A DNA stretch of 64,000 nt from Flavobacterium frigoritolerans (lineage in GTDB: Bacteria > Bacteroidota > Bacteroidia > Flavobacteriales > Flavobacteriaceae). How positions within the stretch are numbered: position 1 is the first letter of the stretch; each line of letters begins with the position of its first letter. Made by a program: the position numbers and the translations under genes. The notes beneath the pieces are model-generated. The model ran no database searches, was not told the origin of the DNA, and saw only the letters and a list, made by a program, of their open reading frames with translations. This document shows positions 44,578 through 54,969 of the stretch, one piece after another. The stretch is from the NCBI RefSeq assembly GCF_025847275.1, contig NZ_JAOZEV010000019.1:1-64000 (forward strand). Reading direction: 5' to 3'.

Positions 44578-44663
44578 ATCTGTATTGCATTCGTTTTTTC
44601 ATTTTTATTTCTTTTTGATTATTGTTGTTAAATGTATTTTTAAAGTCTATTAATTTGATAGAA

Positions 44664-44693
44664 CAAAAGTATATTAAAAAAATTAATCCCAAA
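44664..44693 (-). promoter_or_regulatory. Promoter of the SusCD operon
   Basis: On the minus strand TTTG (44690-44693), an 18-base spacer and TACTTTTG (44664-44671), a full match to the Bacteroidota consensus. The predicted leader to ATG 44451 is about 200 bases. The remainder of the spacer (44694-45209) holds nothing I recognise. Confidence 0.7.
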
Positions 44694-45259
44694 ATTTTAA
44701 TTGTTATTTTTTATTTTTTGTGCTCATTCGGGTAAACGTAAGGGTTTAAACCGTTAAAAATAAAATGGTTAATGTTTTTTGATTTTTTAGAAGTGATAGA
44801 TTTAAGTCAGAAATATCCACTAATAGGTATTAAATTACTTTTAATACTATGTATAATGAATAAACTAATTTCTTTAAATTTTGGATAAAATGGTTTGAAA
44901 ATCCTAAGTTGTGAGGGGAGGCATAGAAGTAAAAAAAGCAAACTGAATTATTCAACTTCTTTAGAAATGTAATTTCTTTTATTCTCTAAAGTTACTTTTG
45001 TCTATATGATTTGAAGAGGTTAGTTACGTGGAACCTATTATAGAATTGTTTTTAGAAAAAGTATATTATGATTTAGTGTTAATAACAAATTAGCGGAGGG
45101 CAAATGAGCCCAAATTTAGGCTAAAAAAATATTTTAACATCTCATTTACCTGTTTATAAATAATGTATTATATTTCATTTTTTGTGTAAATTATAGAGTT
45201 ATTAATATTTATATTTGGTAATAAGTATTGATAGGTCTATTAATTTAAAAATATTTAAA

Positions 45260-45508
45260 ATGGAAAAAGCTATAAAACTAAAAGTTCGAAAAGAGTTAGA
45301 TGGGCAGCAGCAGTTTAATATAATTAAGTTAAAAGGCAGCTTAATTTCGAAGGGATATACAGAAATTATACATATTCTAGATCAAGATGATGATTTTCAT
45401 ATTAACTCCTTTGAAACTTCTTTTGAAAACACTAATGAAGTACAAGATTTTATCACTGCCTTCATTAATAGAGAAAATCTAGCAGATACGATATCACTTT
45501 ATAAGTAG
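45260..45508 (+). CDS. Small protein of unknown function
   Basis: 82 residues from ATG 45260; the earlier TTG start lies inside a TATATTTG box (45210-45217) and is rejected. Soluble alpha/beta protein with IKLKGSLISKGYTEIIHILDQ and a helical end. No family recognised. It precedes the SRPBCC gene by 60 bases and may share its transcript. Confidence 0.6.
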   Translation: MEKAIKLKVRKELDGQQQFNIIKLKGSLISKGYTEIIHILDQDDDFHINSFETSFENTNEVQDFITAFINRENLADTISLYK

Positions 45509-45568
45509 GAGGGAGTCGGTATAACATCTTACGATTCTGCCTATATCAACAATTTAAAGAATAGAAAA

Positions 45569-46069
45569 ATGAAGCATGATTTACTATTTGATTTTACAGT
45601 TGACAAAGCAATAAAAACGGTACATATAACTAAAGAATTTGCAGCTAACCTTTCGCTAGTGTGGGATGCTTTTACCAAACAAGAGATTCTTGATCAATGG
45701 TGGGCTCCGAAGCCTTGGTCGTCCAAAACAAAATTTATGAATTTTGAAGAGGGCGGACGAAGATTTTATGCTATGGTAAGTCCTGAAGGCGAAGAACGCT
45801 GGTCAATTCAAAAATTTAGTGCTATTAGTCCAAAAACTAATTTCAAAATGTTTAATGCTTTTGCCGACAAAGAGGAAAACCCTGAGCTGCCTGGTTCTGA
45901 ATGGGACTTCAATTTTAGTGAACAAAACGGAATAACAAGAGTTAGTATTAGTATCTATAATGAATCTCTTGATCGCTTAGAAAAGATGATTGAAATGGGT
46001 TTTAAAGAAGGATTTACTATGACAATTTATAACTTAGAAAATCTATTGACCGTTTTATCTAAAAAATGA
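45569..46069 (+). CDS. SRPBCC / AHSA1-like domain protein
   Basis: 166 residues, cytoplasmic. [20 protein letters not shown] then [12 protein letters not shown] is the classic start of the activator-of-Hsp90-ATPase-homologue (AHSA1) branch of the START-like SRPBCC fold. A C-terminal long helix ([20 protein letters not shown]) closes the ligand cavity. The members bind hydrophobic ligands or partner proteins; the specific role here is unknown. Confidence 0.88.
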   Translation: MKHDLLFDFTVDKAIKTVHITKEFAANLSLVWDAFTKQEILDQWWAPKPWSSKTKFMNFEEGGRRFYAMVSPEGEERWSIQKFSAISPKTNFKMFNAFADKEENPELPGSEWDFNFSEQNGITRVSISIYNESLDRLEKMIEMGFKEGFTMTIYNLENLLTVLSKK

Positions 46070-46609
46070 TTTTCGTTATCAATTCCAGATTTCTGATTAT
46101 CTAGCAAGGCTAGTCTTATTTTCTTTTTTTTCGTATGGGTAAAGCAAATTTGCCTTGTAGTTATTCTTCTTCCTCAATAGCTTTCTTTTGTATAGGCAAA
46201 ACAGAATAAGCATTTGTCATTGCTTGTAATTATTTGGCTTGTTTTATAAGTGAGCCATTGTTTGCTATATTCTTCAATGTAATAACCCTTATTTATAATC
46301 TTAAGGTGTTGATTTTTAGCTTTATAATTTTGATGATATATTTAAATATTCATCTAATCTTCATTTTATATTTATAAATTTACTATAGAATTATTGGTTT
46401 GATTATCAGTATGTTAATTCAATATAAGTATCTTCTAGTATAATTAAATATAACTTTTTTAATTAGCCTGTCTTTTAATTAGCAAAGATAGCGCGTTGAA
46501 AATTCACCTGTTTTCAAAGCACCAGAAAGTTCTTTTTAGGAGTGAAGTAGGAGGCAGAAGAAAGTAAATAATAAGATCAGATAATTTATTAATAATAAAA
46601 ACAACAGTT
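46070..46609. other. AT-rich intergenic region, nothing recognised
   Basis: 540 bases of low-GC sequence with many stops in all frames. No RNA gene, repeat, terminator or good TAnnTTTG promoter recognised, although the downstream gene must be transcribed from here. Confidence 0.4.
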
Positions 46610-47197
46610 ATGAAAAAAGTAATTTTATTGGTGGTAGCCATAATGGCAACTGTATCTATTTCACAAGCCCAAACTGTACAAGAAGATCAAGTAAAAAGTG
46701 AAATAAAAACAGTGAGTAAAAAAGACCCAAAGGCTAAAACAGAAAAGAAAAATTTAAGAATGGAACTTCGCAAATTAGAAGGACAAGACGTTAGTGCTGC
46801 TACTAAAGATCAGTTTATGACTGATTTTAGAAACTTTAGTAATGCCAAATGGAGCCGCTCAGGTTATTATGATCAGGCAACTTTCATGAAAAATGGAGCT
46901 TCTTCAACTGCTTTCTATGATTCTAAATCACAATTGGTGGGAACAACTACACATAAAAAGTTTTCAGATTTACCAGCAAATGCCCAAAAAATAATCAACG
47001 ATAAATACAAAGGTTATACTAAAGGGGATGTATTATATTACGATGATAATGAAGAAAATGATACAGATATGGTTTTGTTTGACCGACAGTTTGATGATGC
47101 TGATAACTATTTTGTAGAGGTTTCTAAAGATGGTAAAAATAGCGTGCTGCAAGTTGCTAAAAATGGTGAAGTAAGTAATTTTACTACACTTCAGTAA
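46610..47197 (+). CDS. Secreted PepSY-like protein
   Basis: 195 residues. Signal peptide VVAIMATVSISQAQ. A lysine-rich segment (residues 25-60) leads into a beta/alpha repeat: FSNAKWSRSGYYDQATFMKN, FSDLPANAQKIINDKYKGYT and GDVLYYDDNEENDTDM. The helix-then-strands pattern resembles the PepSY-like (BLIP-type) family of secreted Bacteroidota proteins. Function unknown; such proteins may inhibit proteases or bind ligands. Monocistronic with its own terminator. Confidence 0.7.
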   Translation: MKKVILLVVAIMATVSISQAQTVQEDQVKSEIKTVSKKDPKAKTEKKNLRMELRKLEGQDVSAATKDQFMTDFRNFSNAKWSRSGYYDQATFMKNGASSTAFYDSKSQLVGTTTHKKFSDLPANAQKIINDKYKGYTKGDVLYYDDNEENDTDMVLFDRQFDDADNYFVEVSKDGKNSVLQVAKNGEVSNFTTLQ

Positions 47198-47270
47198 TAG
47201 GATAAATTTAAGTGTACACAAGGCAATTTTTTTATGCAATTACATACTTAGTATTTTAAATATATATAAT

Positions 47271-47316
47271 AAAAAGAGTTAAGAGTTGTATTTTCAATCT
47301 TTTAACTCTTTTTATT
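47271..47316 (+). terminator. Terminator of the PepSY-like gene
   Basis: AAAAAGAGTTAA and TTAACTCTTTTT form a 12-bp stem around a 19-base loop. The rest of 47198-47612 is spacer with the promoter box of the next operon. Confidence 0.7.
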
Positions 47317-47520
47317 GTTATTACTTTATAATAACCTTTTCCATTTTTATATGGAAATCAAAAACGATGCAGTTAGATTGCTTTTTTAACTGTAGATTTT
47401 AAATTTTATTCTTTCTGTATATCCTTATTACTGAGTTTATAAGCTGTTTTTACAGCTATTTGTATTGATAAGGAGCAAATTTTTTCACAACAAGTTATTT
47501 TTATTCAGTCTAAATTAAGT

Positions 47521-47528
47521 TATATTTG
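47521..47528 (+). promoter_or_regulatory. -7 box of the TonB receptor-peroxidase operon
   Basis: TATATTTG, a perfect TAnnTTTG. The -33 region is only a T tract without TTG. The longest frame of the receptor begins at a TTG inside this box (47526) and is therefore not the true start. Confidence 0.5.
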
Positions 47529-47612
47529 CAACTTTTAACCGAATATCTGTTACATATATTACAGTTTCCATTACAATTAAATACCATGTCTTATTGCAAT
47601 AGTCTCCTAGTA

Positions 47613-50408
47613 ATGACTAAAAATAGTAAAGCTATTATTCTGTTATTATTCATTTTGTTTTCTAATCTTGGTTTTGCTCAAAACATAAATAAACTATCGA
47701 TTCAGATTACGGTTAAAGATTCTGAGAGTAAATTTCCAATAAAGGGGGGAGCGCTGACTGTAGAAGGAGTATTCCAGAAATACGAATTGCAATCAGATGA
47801 TTTTGGCAGCGTCGTTTTAGAATCTATTCCGAGTGGGAGTTACAAAATAAAAGTATCGCATATAGGTTATGTAACTATCGAAAGAAACCTTGAATTTACA
47901 AGCAATCAACAATTATCATTCGAACTAATCCCTATAAGTGTTGAATTAAATGAAGTAGTTATTACTGCTACTGAATCCCGTGGAATGACAAGTACTTCTG
48001 TTATTGATAAAAAAGCAATGCAGCATTTACAGCCTTCTAGTTTTACCGACTTATTAGAATTATTGCCCGGCGGACGCTCAAAAGATCCTGTGTTTAATGC
48101 TTCTAATCATATTAAATTAAGAGAAGTCGGAATAGCCGATTCTAATTATGATATTTCGTCTCTTGGAACAGCCTTTGTAGTTGATGGTATTCCTATTAAC
48201 ACGGATGCGAACTTGCAATATACAACTGGCTCCAAAATGACTATTACGCCAGGTTCTGGATATGCTAATACACGTAGGAACACTACATCAAAAGGAGTAG
48301 ATATGCGTTCTATTTCTACAGATCAGATTGAGCGAGTAGAAATTATTAGAGGGATTCCTTCTGTAGAATATGGTGATTTAACGAGTGGGCTTATTAAGAT
48401 TAAACGAAAAAGAGGACGTAGTGATTGGGAATCGCGCTTTAAAGCCGATGAATTCAGTAAATTATACTATGTGGGTAAAGGTTTTGAATCTGAAGAAAAA
48501 CGTTTTGTATTAAATGTTGGTCTTGATTATTTGAATGCAAAACCCGATCCTCGAAATAGTTTTGAAAACTACAAAAGAATTACTGCATCGATTCGTGCAC
48601 AAAAAACATGGGAGAATGATTCTCACTTGCTTCAATGGGATTCCAGTCTGGATTATAGTGGTTCTATGGATAATGAGAAAGCAGAACCTAATGTTGGTTA
48701 TGCAAAAATAGACCGATATAGTTCTGATTATAATCGATTTTCTTTAGCAAATTCCTTTGATTTAAAATTTAAAACAGCTCCATTTTTAAAATCGATTCAT
48801 GTAGCTACATCGCTGAGTCAGCAATATGATAAAATTGAACAAACTAAATGGGTTCAGGTAAGCAATGCTACTGCAATCCCTAATAATACTGAGCAAGGAG
48901 AATCTGATGGTATTTTTTTAACCCCTCAATATACTTCTAATCTTTTGGTTGATGGAAAACCATTTGATGCTTTTTTTAAAGCAATGGGGGACTTTGAAGT
49001 TCGTTTTTTGGGAATAACACATGCTTTAAAGGCAGGCTCGGAGTGGACCTATTCTAAGAATAATGGGAAAGGTCAGGTTTATGATACAACACATCCGCCG
49101 TCTCCTGAAATGACAACGCGCCCCAGATCATACAAAGATATTCCTGCCAGTACTGATATTGCTTTTTTTGCCGAAGATGCGATTACAATTCCCTTAGGCA
49201 ACCATCAATTAAACATTGCAGGCGGAATCCGAGCCATGTCGTTATTAAATGTGCCATCGGCTTATGCTATCCATGGGGAATATTATTTTGATCCCCGAAT
49301 TAATGCACAATGGGCGCTACCATCTTTAAAAATTGGAAAGCATGCTCTAAAAACTGAATTTACAGTTGGTACAGGACAGTATACTAAATTCCCAACACTG
49401 GCACAGCTTTATCCTGATTATGTATATAATGATTTGGTACAGCTTAATTATTATCATAATACTCCCGAATACCGAAGAATCAATTTAATGACTTATAGAA
49501 CGGCTGCAATTAATTATGACTTAAAACCTGCAATCAATAAAAAATGGGAAGTTAGAACAGATTTCTCATATGATAACAATCGATTTTCGGTTACTTATTT
49601 TAATGAACGTTTGGATTCTGGATTTAGAAATGGTTCCCGATATCATGCACTTTCTTATAAAAAATACGATAGCAGTTCTATCGATCCTTTAACCTTAACA
49701 GCACAGCCTGATCTTGCTCAGATGAGTTTTGTGATGGATACCTTATTAACCACCTACAACATTACAAATAACGGAAGTAAATTACTCAAAAGTGGAGTTG
49801 AATTTCAATTTTCATCTAAACGTTTTACCGCTATAAATACCCGATTTACAGTAAATGGTGCTTGGTTTAAAACGATTTATACAAATAGTAATCCTGTTTA
49901 TAAAAGTGGACAAAAAGACATTATTATCAACGGGAAGCGACTTCCTTATTTAGGACTTTACCAATGGGATGATGGCTCCGAAAAACAGCAGTTAAATACC
50001 AACCTAATTGTTGATACCTATATTCCTTCACTTGGTCTGGAGTTCTCTAGCTCATTTCAATTTATGTGGTTTTCAAGCGGACAATCTACCCCTATGAACG
50101 GAACTCCGATTTCCTACATTGATCCTTCTGGACAGCAGCATCCTTATCTCGAAGAAAATAAATCAGATCCTATTTTGCAATGGCTGGATATAAAGTACAA
50201 CGATGCTTTATTTGATAAAAGAACAGTTCCGATGTCGATGAATATGAATTTAAAAGTCTCTAAAGATTTTTATAAAAAATTTAGAATATCGATGTTCGTT
50301 AACCGACTCTTTAGTTACTATCAAAATTATGAAATTAATGGTCAGAAGATTGAACGAAGAGGACTTACTTCTCCTTACTTCGGAATGGAATTAAACTTGA
50401 ATTTATAA
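47613..50408 (+). CDS. TonB-dependent receptor with carboxypeptidase-regulatory-like N-terminus
   Basis: 931 residues from ATG 47613, which gives a clean signal peptide (IILLLFILFSNLGFAQ); ATG 47586 is an alternative. Residues about 25-115 are a carboxypeptidase-regulatory-like domain (VKDSESKFPIKGGALTV), followed by ELNEVVITATESRGM (TonB-box region), a plug with IERVEIIRGIPSVEYGDLTSGLIKI and a beta-barrel ending in an aromatic strand (FGMELNLNL). It is not a SusC type (no SusD partner) and fits metal-complex or heme uptake receptors. First gene of a four-gene operon. Confidence 0.88.
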   Translation: MTKNSKAIILLLFILFSNLGFAQNINKLSIQITVKDSESKFPIKGGALTVEGVFQKYELQSDDFGSVVLESIPSGSYKIKVSHIGYVTIERNLEFTSNQQLSFELIPISVELNEVVITATESRGMTSTSVIDKKAMQHLQPSSFTDLLELLPGGRSKDPVFNASNHIKLREVGIADSNYDISSLGTAFVVDGIPINTDANLQYTTGSKMTITPGSGYANTRRNTTSKGVDMRSISTDQIERVEIIRGIPSVEYGDLTSGLIKIKRKRGRSDWESRFKADEFSKLYYVGKGFESEEKRFVLNVGLDYLNAKPDPRNSFENYKRITASIRAQKTWENDSHLLQWDSSLDYSGSMDNEKAEPNVGYAKIDRYSSDYNRFSLANSFDLKFKTAPFLKSIHVATSLSQQYDKIEQTKWVQVSNATAIPNNTEQGESDGIFLTPQYTSNLLVDGKPFDAFFKAMGDFEVRFLGITHALKAGSEWTYSKNNGKGQVYDTTHPPSPEMTTRPRSYKDIPASTDIAFFAEDAITIPLGNHQLNIAGGIRAMSLLNVPSAYAIHGEYYFDPRINAQWALPSLKIGKHALKTEFTVGTGQYTKFPTLAQLYPDYVYNDLVQLNYYHNTPEYRRINLMTYRTAAINYDLKPAINKKWEVRTDFSYDNNRFSVTYFNERLDSGFRNGSRYHALSYKKYDSSSIDPLTLTAQPDLAQMSFVMDTLLTTYNITNNGSKLLKSGVEFQFSSKRFTAINTRFTVNGAWFKTIYTNSNPVYKSGQKDIIINGKRLPYLGLYQWDDGSEKQQLNTNLIVDTYIPSLGLEFSSSFQFMWFSSGQSTPMNGTPISYIDPSGQQHPYLEENKSDPILQWLDIKYNDALFDKRTVPMSMNMNLKVSKDFYKKFRISMFVNRLFSYYQNYEINGQKIERRGLTSPYFGMELNLNL

Positions 50409-50436
50409 TCTTTAATATTAAATAAATACCTTAATC

Positions 50437-51645
50437 ATGAAAATTAAATTACTACCCATTTATCTAACAATAGCCGTAATGGCACTATTACAATCCTGTT
50501 CAAAAGATGATGACAATTATAGTGGTAAGCAAACTGCTTTAACTTTAAAACTTATCAATCCTGAGGATTTAAATAATGTTACACTTTCTAATCTTTCTGT
50601 TTCTTTTAAAGAACTTAATACTGGTAAAATAACAGAAAGTAGTTCATTTACTAATAATGATCTTTCTATTGCATTAAGTGAAGGTTCTTATGAAATTTCG
50701 ATTAATGGAAAAATTAATTATTCAGCAGGTGAGAGTACTGTTGATGCTTCAGTAAGCGGTTATAAAGAATCTGTAGTTATTACTGGTCAAACGGCTGTAG
50801 TTTCTTTAAATCTTTTTCTAAAAACAAGTCAATCTGATTTTATTATCGAGGAGGTATTTTTTACAGGAACAAAGACTGCTGAGGGCAAACAATATCTAGG
50901 TGACAAATATTTTAAAATTTACAATAATACGGATGAGGTGTTATATGCTGATGGATTAATGATTGCACAATCTGAGTTTATGACGATTGAAAAACAGAAT
51001 TACACGCCAAATATCATGGCAAAATCGTTTGCTGCATCTGCCATTGCTATTGTTCCCGGAAACGGAACTACTTATCCAATTGCTCCTGGTGCCTATTTTA
51101 TTATTGCTGAAGATGCGATTAATCATAAAGAATACAATCCGGGCTCGATGGATTTGAGAACGGCAAATTTCGAATTCTATACTGAAGATGCCGATGATGT
51201 TGATAATCCTGCTGTTCCTAATATGGAGAATTTATTTTCTTCGATGATTATTCATAACAGAGGTTTTAAGAGTTTTGTTATTGCTCGTTTGCCAATTAAT
51301 AAAGATGCTTTCTTAGCTGATTACACTTATGATTATGAGTACAATATGGTAATTGGTGGTGAGAGTTACCCAATGGGAGAGAGTGTTTACTCTATTCCAA
51401 ATTCATGGATTGTAGATGCTGTTAATTTAAGTGTTGCATCAGAATTTCAGTGGATTGTTACTGCTCCTTCATTAGATATGGGATGGACATACTGCGGAAA
51501 AGTTGATGCTGACCAAAGTCGTTATGGTAAAAGTGTTCGTCGTAAAGTACTTTCAACTAGCTCAAAAGGCAAAAAAGCATTGAAGGATACAAATAATTCT
51601 ACATTAGATTTTAGTCCTGAAGTTAAACCTTCCTTAATGAATTAA
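50437..51645 (+). CDS. DUF4876 lipoprotein
   Basis: 402 residues. Lipobox ALLQSC (Cys21), then an N-terminal beta-sandwich (residues 30-130) and a larger domain with IIEEVFFTGTKTAEGKQYLG, KYFKIYNNTDEVLYADGLMI and YSIPNSWIVDAVNL, matching DUF4876. In Bacteroidota this family recurs between a TonB receptor and an outer-membrane barrel, so a surface ligand-capture role like SusD is likely. Starts 28 bases after the receptor. Confidence 0.85.
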   Translation: MKIKLLPIYLTIAVMALLQSCSKDDDNYSGKQTALTLKLINPEDLNNVTLSNLSVSFKELNTGKITESSSFTNNDLSIALSEGSYEISINGKINYSAGESTVDASVSGYKESVVITGQTAVVSLNLFLKTSQSDFIIEEVFFTGTKTAEGKQYLGDKYFKIYNNTDEVLYADGLMIAQSEFMTIEKQNYTPNIMAKSFAASAIAIVPGNGTTYPIAPGAYFIIAEDAINHKEYNPGSMDLRTANFEFYTEDADDVDNPAVPNMENLFSSMIIHNRGFKSFVIARLPINKDAFLADYTYDYEYNMVIGGESYPMGESVYSIPNSWIVDAVNLSVASEFQWIVTAPSLDMGWTYCGKVDADQSRYGKSVRRKVLSTSSKGKKALKDTNNSTLDFSPEVKPSLMN

Positions 51646-51655
51646 TAAATTTATC

Positions 51656-53167
51656 ATGAGCTTTCGTTCCATCTTCTTATTTATTATTTTTAGTTCAGGT
51701 ATGCTGCATGCACAGGATAGTACTTCGGTATTGCTCCGTATTCATGAGGATTTATCTTCTGTAAATAATTTTTCTAATCTAATTTATGCTAATCCTGCGA
51801 ATCAACATTTTGCTCGTCGATATTCTTTATCAGAATTTGGTGCGGGTTATAATACTAGTTCACAACAAACCAATATGCAACAATTAGGGAATGGCATTCG
51901 TCAATTTCTTATTCATGCACAATCTCATTATAAGATTGATACTAAAAATACGGTTTGGGGAAATGCCTATTATAAGAATGGTCAACGTAAAAATGTACGT
52001 TGGAACGAAAGCTCAGATTATCAGGTAATATATCCTTATGTAACTGCCGATTCTATAGGAGGGGATCTTTCTTTTGAGGAATATTCATTTAAAGGTGGAT
52101 ATGCAAAAGTGTTTCAAAAAACGACTCTTGGAATTGTTGCCGAATATCGTGCTTTACTAGAATACCGTGATATAGATCCCAGACCTAAAAATACTGTTTC
52201 GGATCTTAAAGTAGCAGTCGGAATCTCCAGAAATATTGGAAATCATTATGCTATTGGATCAGCAATTAATTTGCAAAAATATACGCAGTCTAACAATTTA
52301 AAATTCTTTAGTGAGTTAGGTGCTCCGGCAGTTTATCATATGACAGGGCTTGGAGTATATAACAACTTGCTTACAGGAAATAAACTGAGTTCTTTTTATG
52401 ATGGAAAGGGATATGGTGCAAATGTGCAATTATTCCCCAAAGATCAAAATGGTTTTGCTGTAGCTGTTGGATATAACCATTTTGATTATGAAAAAATAAT
52501 GACCGAATTTCAAGATCTTATTGCGTCTAGTATTTTGGAAAAAGGATATGAAGGTGCGATTTCTTATCTAAAAAAATCAGAAGAACAGGCTTGGGGTACA
52601 AAAATCGGATTTTCTTATACAGATCGTGCTGGTACCGAAAACATATTCGATAACCAAACGTCAACATCTTATGTGAAAATAGCTGAAGATACTAAATACA
52701 CCAATCAAGTTACGTCGGTTGTGTTTTCTGGATTATACAGCATTCCTAATCCGGAATTTTCATGGTCTATTGCTCCGAGTTTTAATTTGAAAAAGACACA
52801 AACAAAATATATTGATCCTTTACGAATTATTGATGTTCAACAAGGTATTGGGCGATTGGATTTTTCTATATCAAAATTGCTGTCACAATTATTAATTAAT
52901 GTTTCGACTTCAGTAGAACATAGCTGGGCTTTGGATTCTAAGATGAAACTTAATGATCGTATAAAAACAAATCAAATCTTTGAAATGTTGGATCATAATT
53001 TTGCCTATTTATCTTCTGCTTATACTAAAATGAATTTGGGAACTCGATGGGATTATAAGTACGATGCTGACCTTAACTTTTTCGTCAAAACAGATCTGGA
53101 TTATTACAATTATTCTAAAAACAAAAATAATACCTATTTTCAAATGTCACTAGGCTTGACATTTTAA
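51656..53167 (+). CDS. DUF6850 outer-membrane beta-barrel protein
   Basis: 503 residues with a signal peptide (FIIFSSGMLHAQ). IYANPANQHFARRYSLSEFGAGY followed by alternating aromatic strands to the final TYFQMSLGLTF indicates an outer-membrane barrel of the DUF6850 group. It is 10 bases after the DUF4876 gene. Its role beside the receptor is unknown; a second pore or assembly partner is possible. Confidence 0.8.
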   Translation: MSFRSIFLFIIFSSGMLHAQDSTSVLLRIHEDLSSVNNFSNLIYANPANQHFARRYSLSEFGAGYNTSSQQTNMQQLGNGIRQFLIHAQSHYKIDTKNTVWGNAYYKNGQRKNVRWNESSDYQVIYPYVTADSIGGDLSFEEYSFKGGYAKVFQKTTLGIVAEYRALLEYRDIDPRPKNTVSDLKVAVGISRNIGNHYAIGSAINLQKYTQSNNLKFFSELGAPAVYHMTGLGVYNNLLTGNKLSSFYDGKGYGANVQLFPKDQNGFAVAVGYNHFDYEKIMTEFQDLIASSILEKGYEGAISYLKKSEEQAWGTKIGFSYTDRAGTENIFDNQTSTSYVKIAEDTKYTNQVTSVVFSGLYSIPNPEFSWSIAPSFNLKKTQTKYIDPLRIIDVQQGIGRLDFSISKLLSQLLINVSTSVEHSWALDSKMKLNDRIKTNQIFEMLDHNFAYLSSAYTKMNLGTRWDYKYDADLNFFVKTDLDYYNYSKNKNNTYFQMSLGLTF

Positions 53168-53197
53168 GATGTATTACAAAAACGCTATCGCTTTATA

Positions 53198-54340
53198 ATG
53201 AAGTCTATTTTATTTAAAACCTTTTTTTTAGTCCTCTGTATTGGAGTTGTACATTCGCTATTGAGTTTTAGTGCTACGCTAAGCGAAAAAATGTCAAATA
53301 CCAATTGGCGGGAACTTTATAGTAAGCCAGTAAACCAATGGCCTAAACCTACTATTGATAATGGTGTTTCTTGGCAAGAATTGCAGTCTTTGGATATTGA
53401 TACCAGTTATTATGAAAGGATGGATGATCCTAAAGTAATACTGGGTCAGATGCTTTTTTTTGATCCAAAACTTTCAGGATCTAATCAGGTTTCTTGTAGT
53501 AGCTGTCATGATCCAGAATTGGCTTGGGGCGATGCAAGAGAGGTTTCTTTAGGAAATGATCATTTGCAAGGAAAAAGAAACACACCGTCTTTATATAATA
53601 TCAACGCACGAAAATCATTCTTTTGGGATGGTCGTGCAACAACACTAGAAGAGCAGGCGCAAGGACCAATTACAGCACATCATGAAATGAATATGGATTC
53701 TAAAAGTCTGGCTAAAAAGATAAAAAAAATTAAAGGCTACGCTGTTTTATTTCAGAATGCCTACGGAAGTGCTGACGTTACTTATGAAAAAATATTGCAA
53801 TCTTTGGCAAATTTTCAAAAAACAATATTAAGCAAAAGAAGCCGATTTGATGCTTTTATCGACGGAGATTACAGTAAGTTATCTGATCAGGAAATACACG
53901 GGCTTCATCTCTTTCGTACCAAAGCACGCTGTATGAATTGCCATTCTGGGAAATATTTTACCGATGAATCATTCCACAATATAGGACTTACTTATTATAA
54001 AAGAGAGTATGAAGATTTGGGACTTTATCATATCACTAAAAAACCTGAGGACGTTGGGAAATTCAGAACTCCCTCTCTTCGTGATGTCATGTACACAGGT
54101 CCATGGATGCATAATGGTTTTTTTGATAATATGACGGGAATTATTAATATCTATAACAGTGGAATGCACATGATTGATCCAACGGAGGGTGAGAAAGCTG
54201 CTGATCCTTTATTTCCACAAACGGATGTGTTATTGCAACCTTTAAATCTTGACGATGATGAAATTGTAGCATTAGTTTCTTTTATTAAAACACTATCTGG
54301 TACACAATACAAAATGGAACGTCCACAAATACCAAGATAA
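53198..54340 (+). CDS. Di-heme cytochrome c peroxidase (MauG/CcpA family)
   Basis: 380 residues with an N-terminal signal or anchor (FKTFFLVLCIGVVHSLLSF). Two heme c motifs: CSSCH in QVSCSSCHDPELAWGD and CMNCH in KARCMNCHSGKYFTD. GKRNTPSLYNINARKSFFWDGR and FRTPSLRDVMYTGPWMHNG are conserved family blocks. These periplasmic enzymes reduce peroxide or oxidise a partner. Being last in a receptor/lipoprotein/barrel operon suggests chemistry on the imported ligand, for example a metal or heme complex, but that is inference. Confidence 0.92.
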   Translation: MKSILFKTFFLVLCIGVVHSLLSFSATLSEKMSNTNWRELYSKPVNQWPKPTIDNGVSWQELQSLDIDTSYYERMDDPKVILGQMLFFDPKLSGSNQVSCSSCHDPELAWGDAREVSLGNDHLQGKRNTPSLYNINARKSFFWDGRATTLEEQAQGPITAHHEMNMDSKSLAKKIKKIKGYAVLFQNAYGSADVTYEKILQSLANFQKTILSKRSRFDAFIDGDYSKLSDQEIHGLHLFRTKARCMNCHSGKYFTDESFHNIGLTYYKREYEDLGLYHITKKPEDVGKFRTPSLRDVMYTGPWMHNGFFDNMTGIINIYNSGMHMIDPTEGEKAADPLFPQTDVLLQPLNLDDDEIVALVSFIKTLSGTQYKMERPQIPR

Positions 54341-54768
54341 ACCCAATGTTAGTTTATATGTTATTTTCAATTTGATTGAATGTTTTAGAATGATATTTTT
54401 GAATTAGTGGTATATGATTTTATATGTCTAATATGTTGAAAAAGAATTAGTATTGAAAGTAAATGAGAAAAGGATGAGGTTTAACACTCATCCTTTTTGT
54501 TGTTTAATACATAATATTTATTTTAAAAACTTTCAACCCTTTCATTTTGGATGGTTAATCGTATCATTTTGATAGGTATATATGAGTTAAGTAATAATGA
54601 TGTTCTTGTAACTGTTTGTTATTTAATTTGTTGATATGTTTTTAGTTATCTTGGCACACCATTTGTTTTAGTAGATACAAATCAAGATAACCATTTTGAT
54701 AAAATAAATTTTGAAAACTACAATAATAGTAACATAGACGTAAAACGTTGTAAATTAAAAGAAAAAAT
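54341..54768. other. Intergenic region with operon terminator
   Basis: Contains the terminator at 54468-54499 and, further on, a possible weak promoter (TATCTTGG near 54646) for the small membrane protein. Nothing else recognised. Confidence 0.4.
54468..54499 (+). terminator. Terminator of the TonB receptor-peroxidase operon
   Basis: AAAAGGATGAG and CTCATCCTTTT form an 11-bp stem around an 8-base loop, with a T tail. Confidence 0.85.
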
Positions 54769-54915
54769 ATGAAGGCAAATAAAACAAGAAAAAAAGAATT
54801 AACGGAGCTAGATATGTCAGAAAAATCGATGAAGAGAAAAGACAGAATCGTCAACTCTATAGTGTTTGCTGTAGTTTCTTTTATTGCCGTTTTTATGATT
54901 TCTCAAATTGTATAG
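54769..54915 (+). CDS. 48-residue single-pass membrane protein
   Basis: ATG-started frame: a strongly basic N-terminal 26 residues (MKANKTRKKELTELDMSEKS, then MKRKDR), one transmembrane helix (IVFAVVSFIAVFMISQIV) and a TAG. Too short for routine ORF calling, but it is framed by one terminator upstream and a perfect 18-bp hairpin downstream. The charge pattern predicts the N-terminus in the cytoplasm. It lies between the peroxidase operon and the efflux operon; function unknown. Confidence 0.5.
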   Translation: MKANKTRKKELTELDMSEKSMKRKDRIVNSIVFAVVSFIAVFMISQIV

Positions 54916-54969
54916 ACGTATTTAATTAAGATTATAACTAATTGATTAACAGTTTTAAAGTTGATACAA

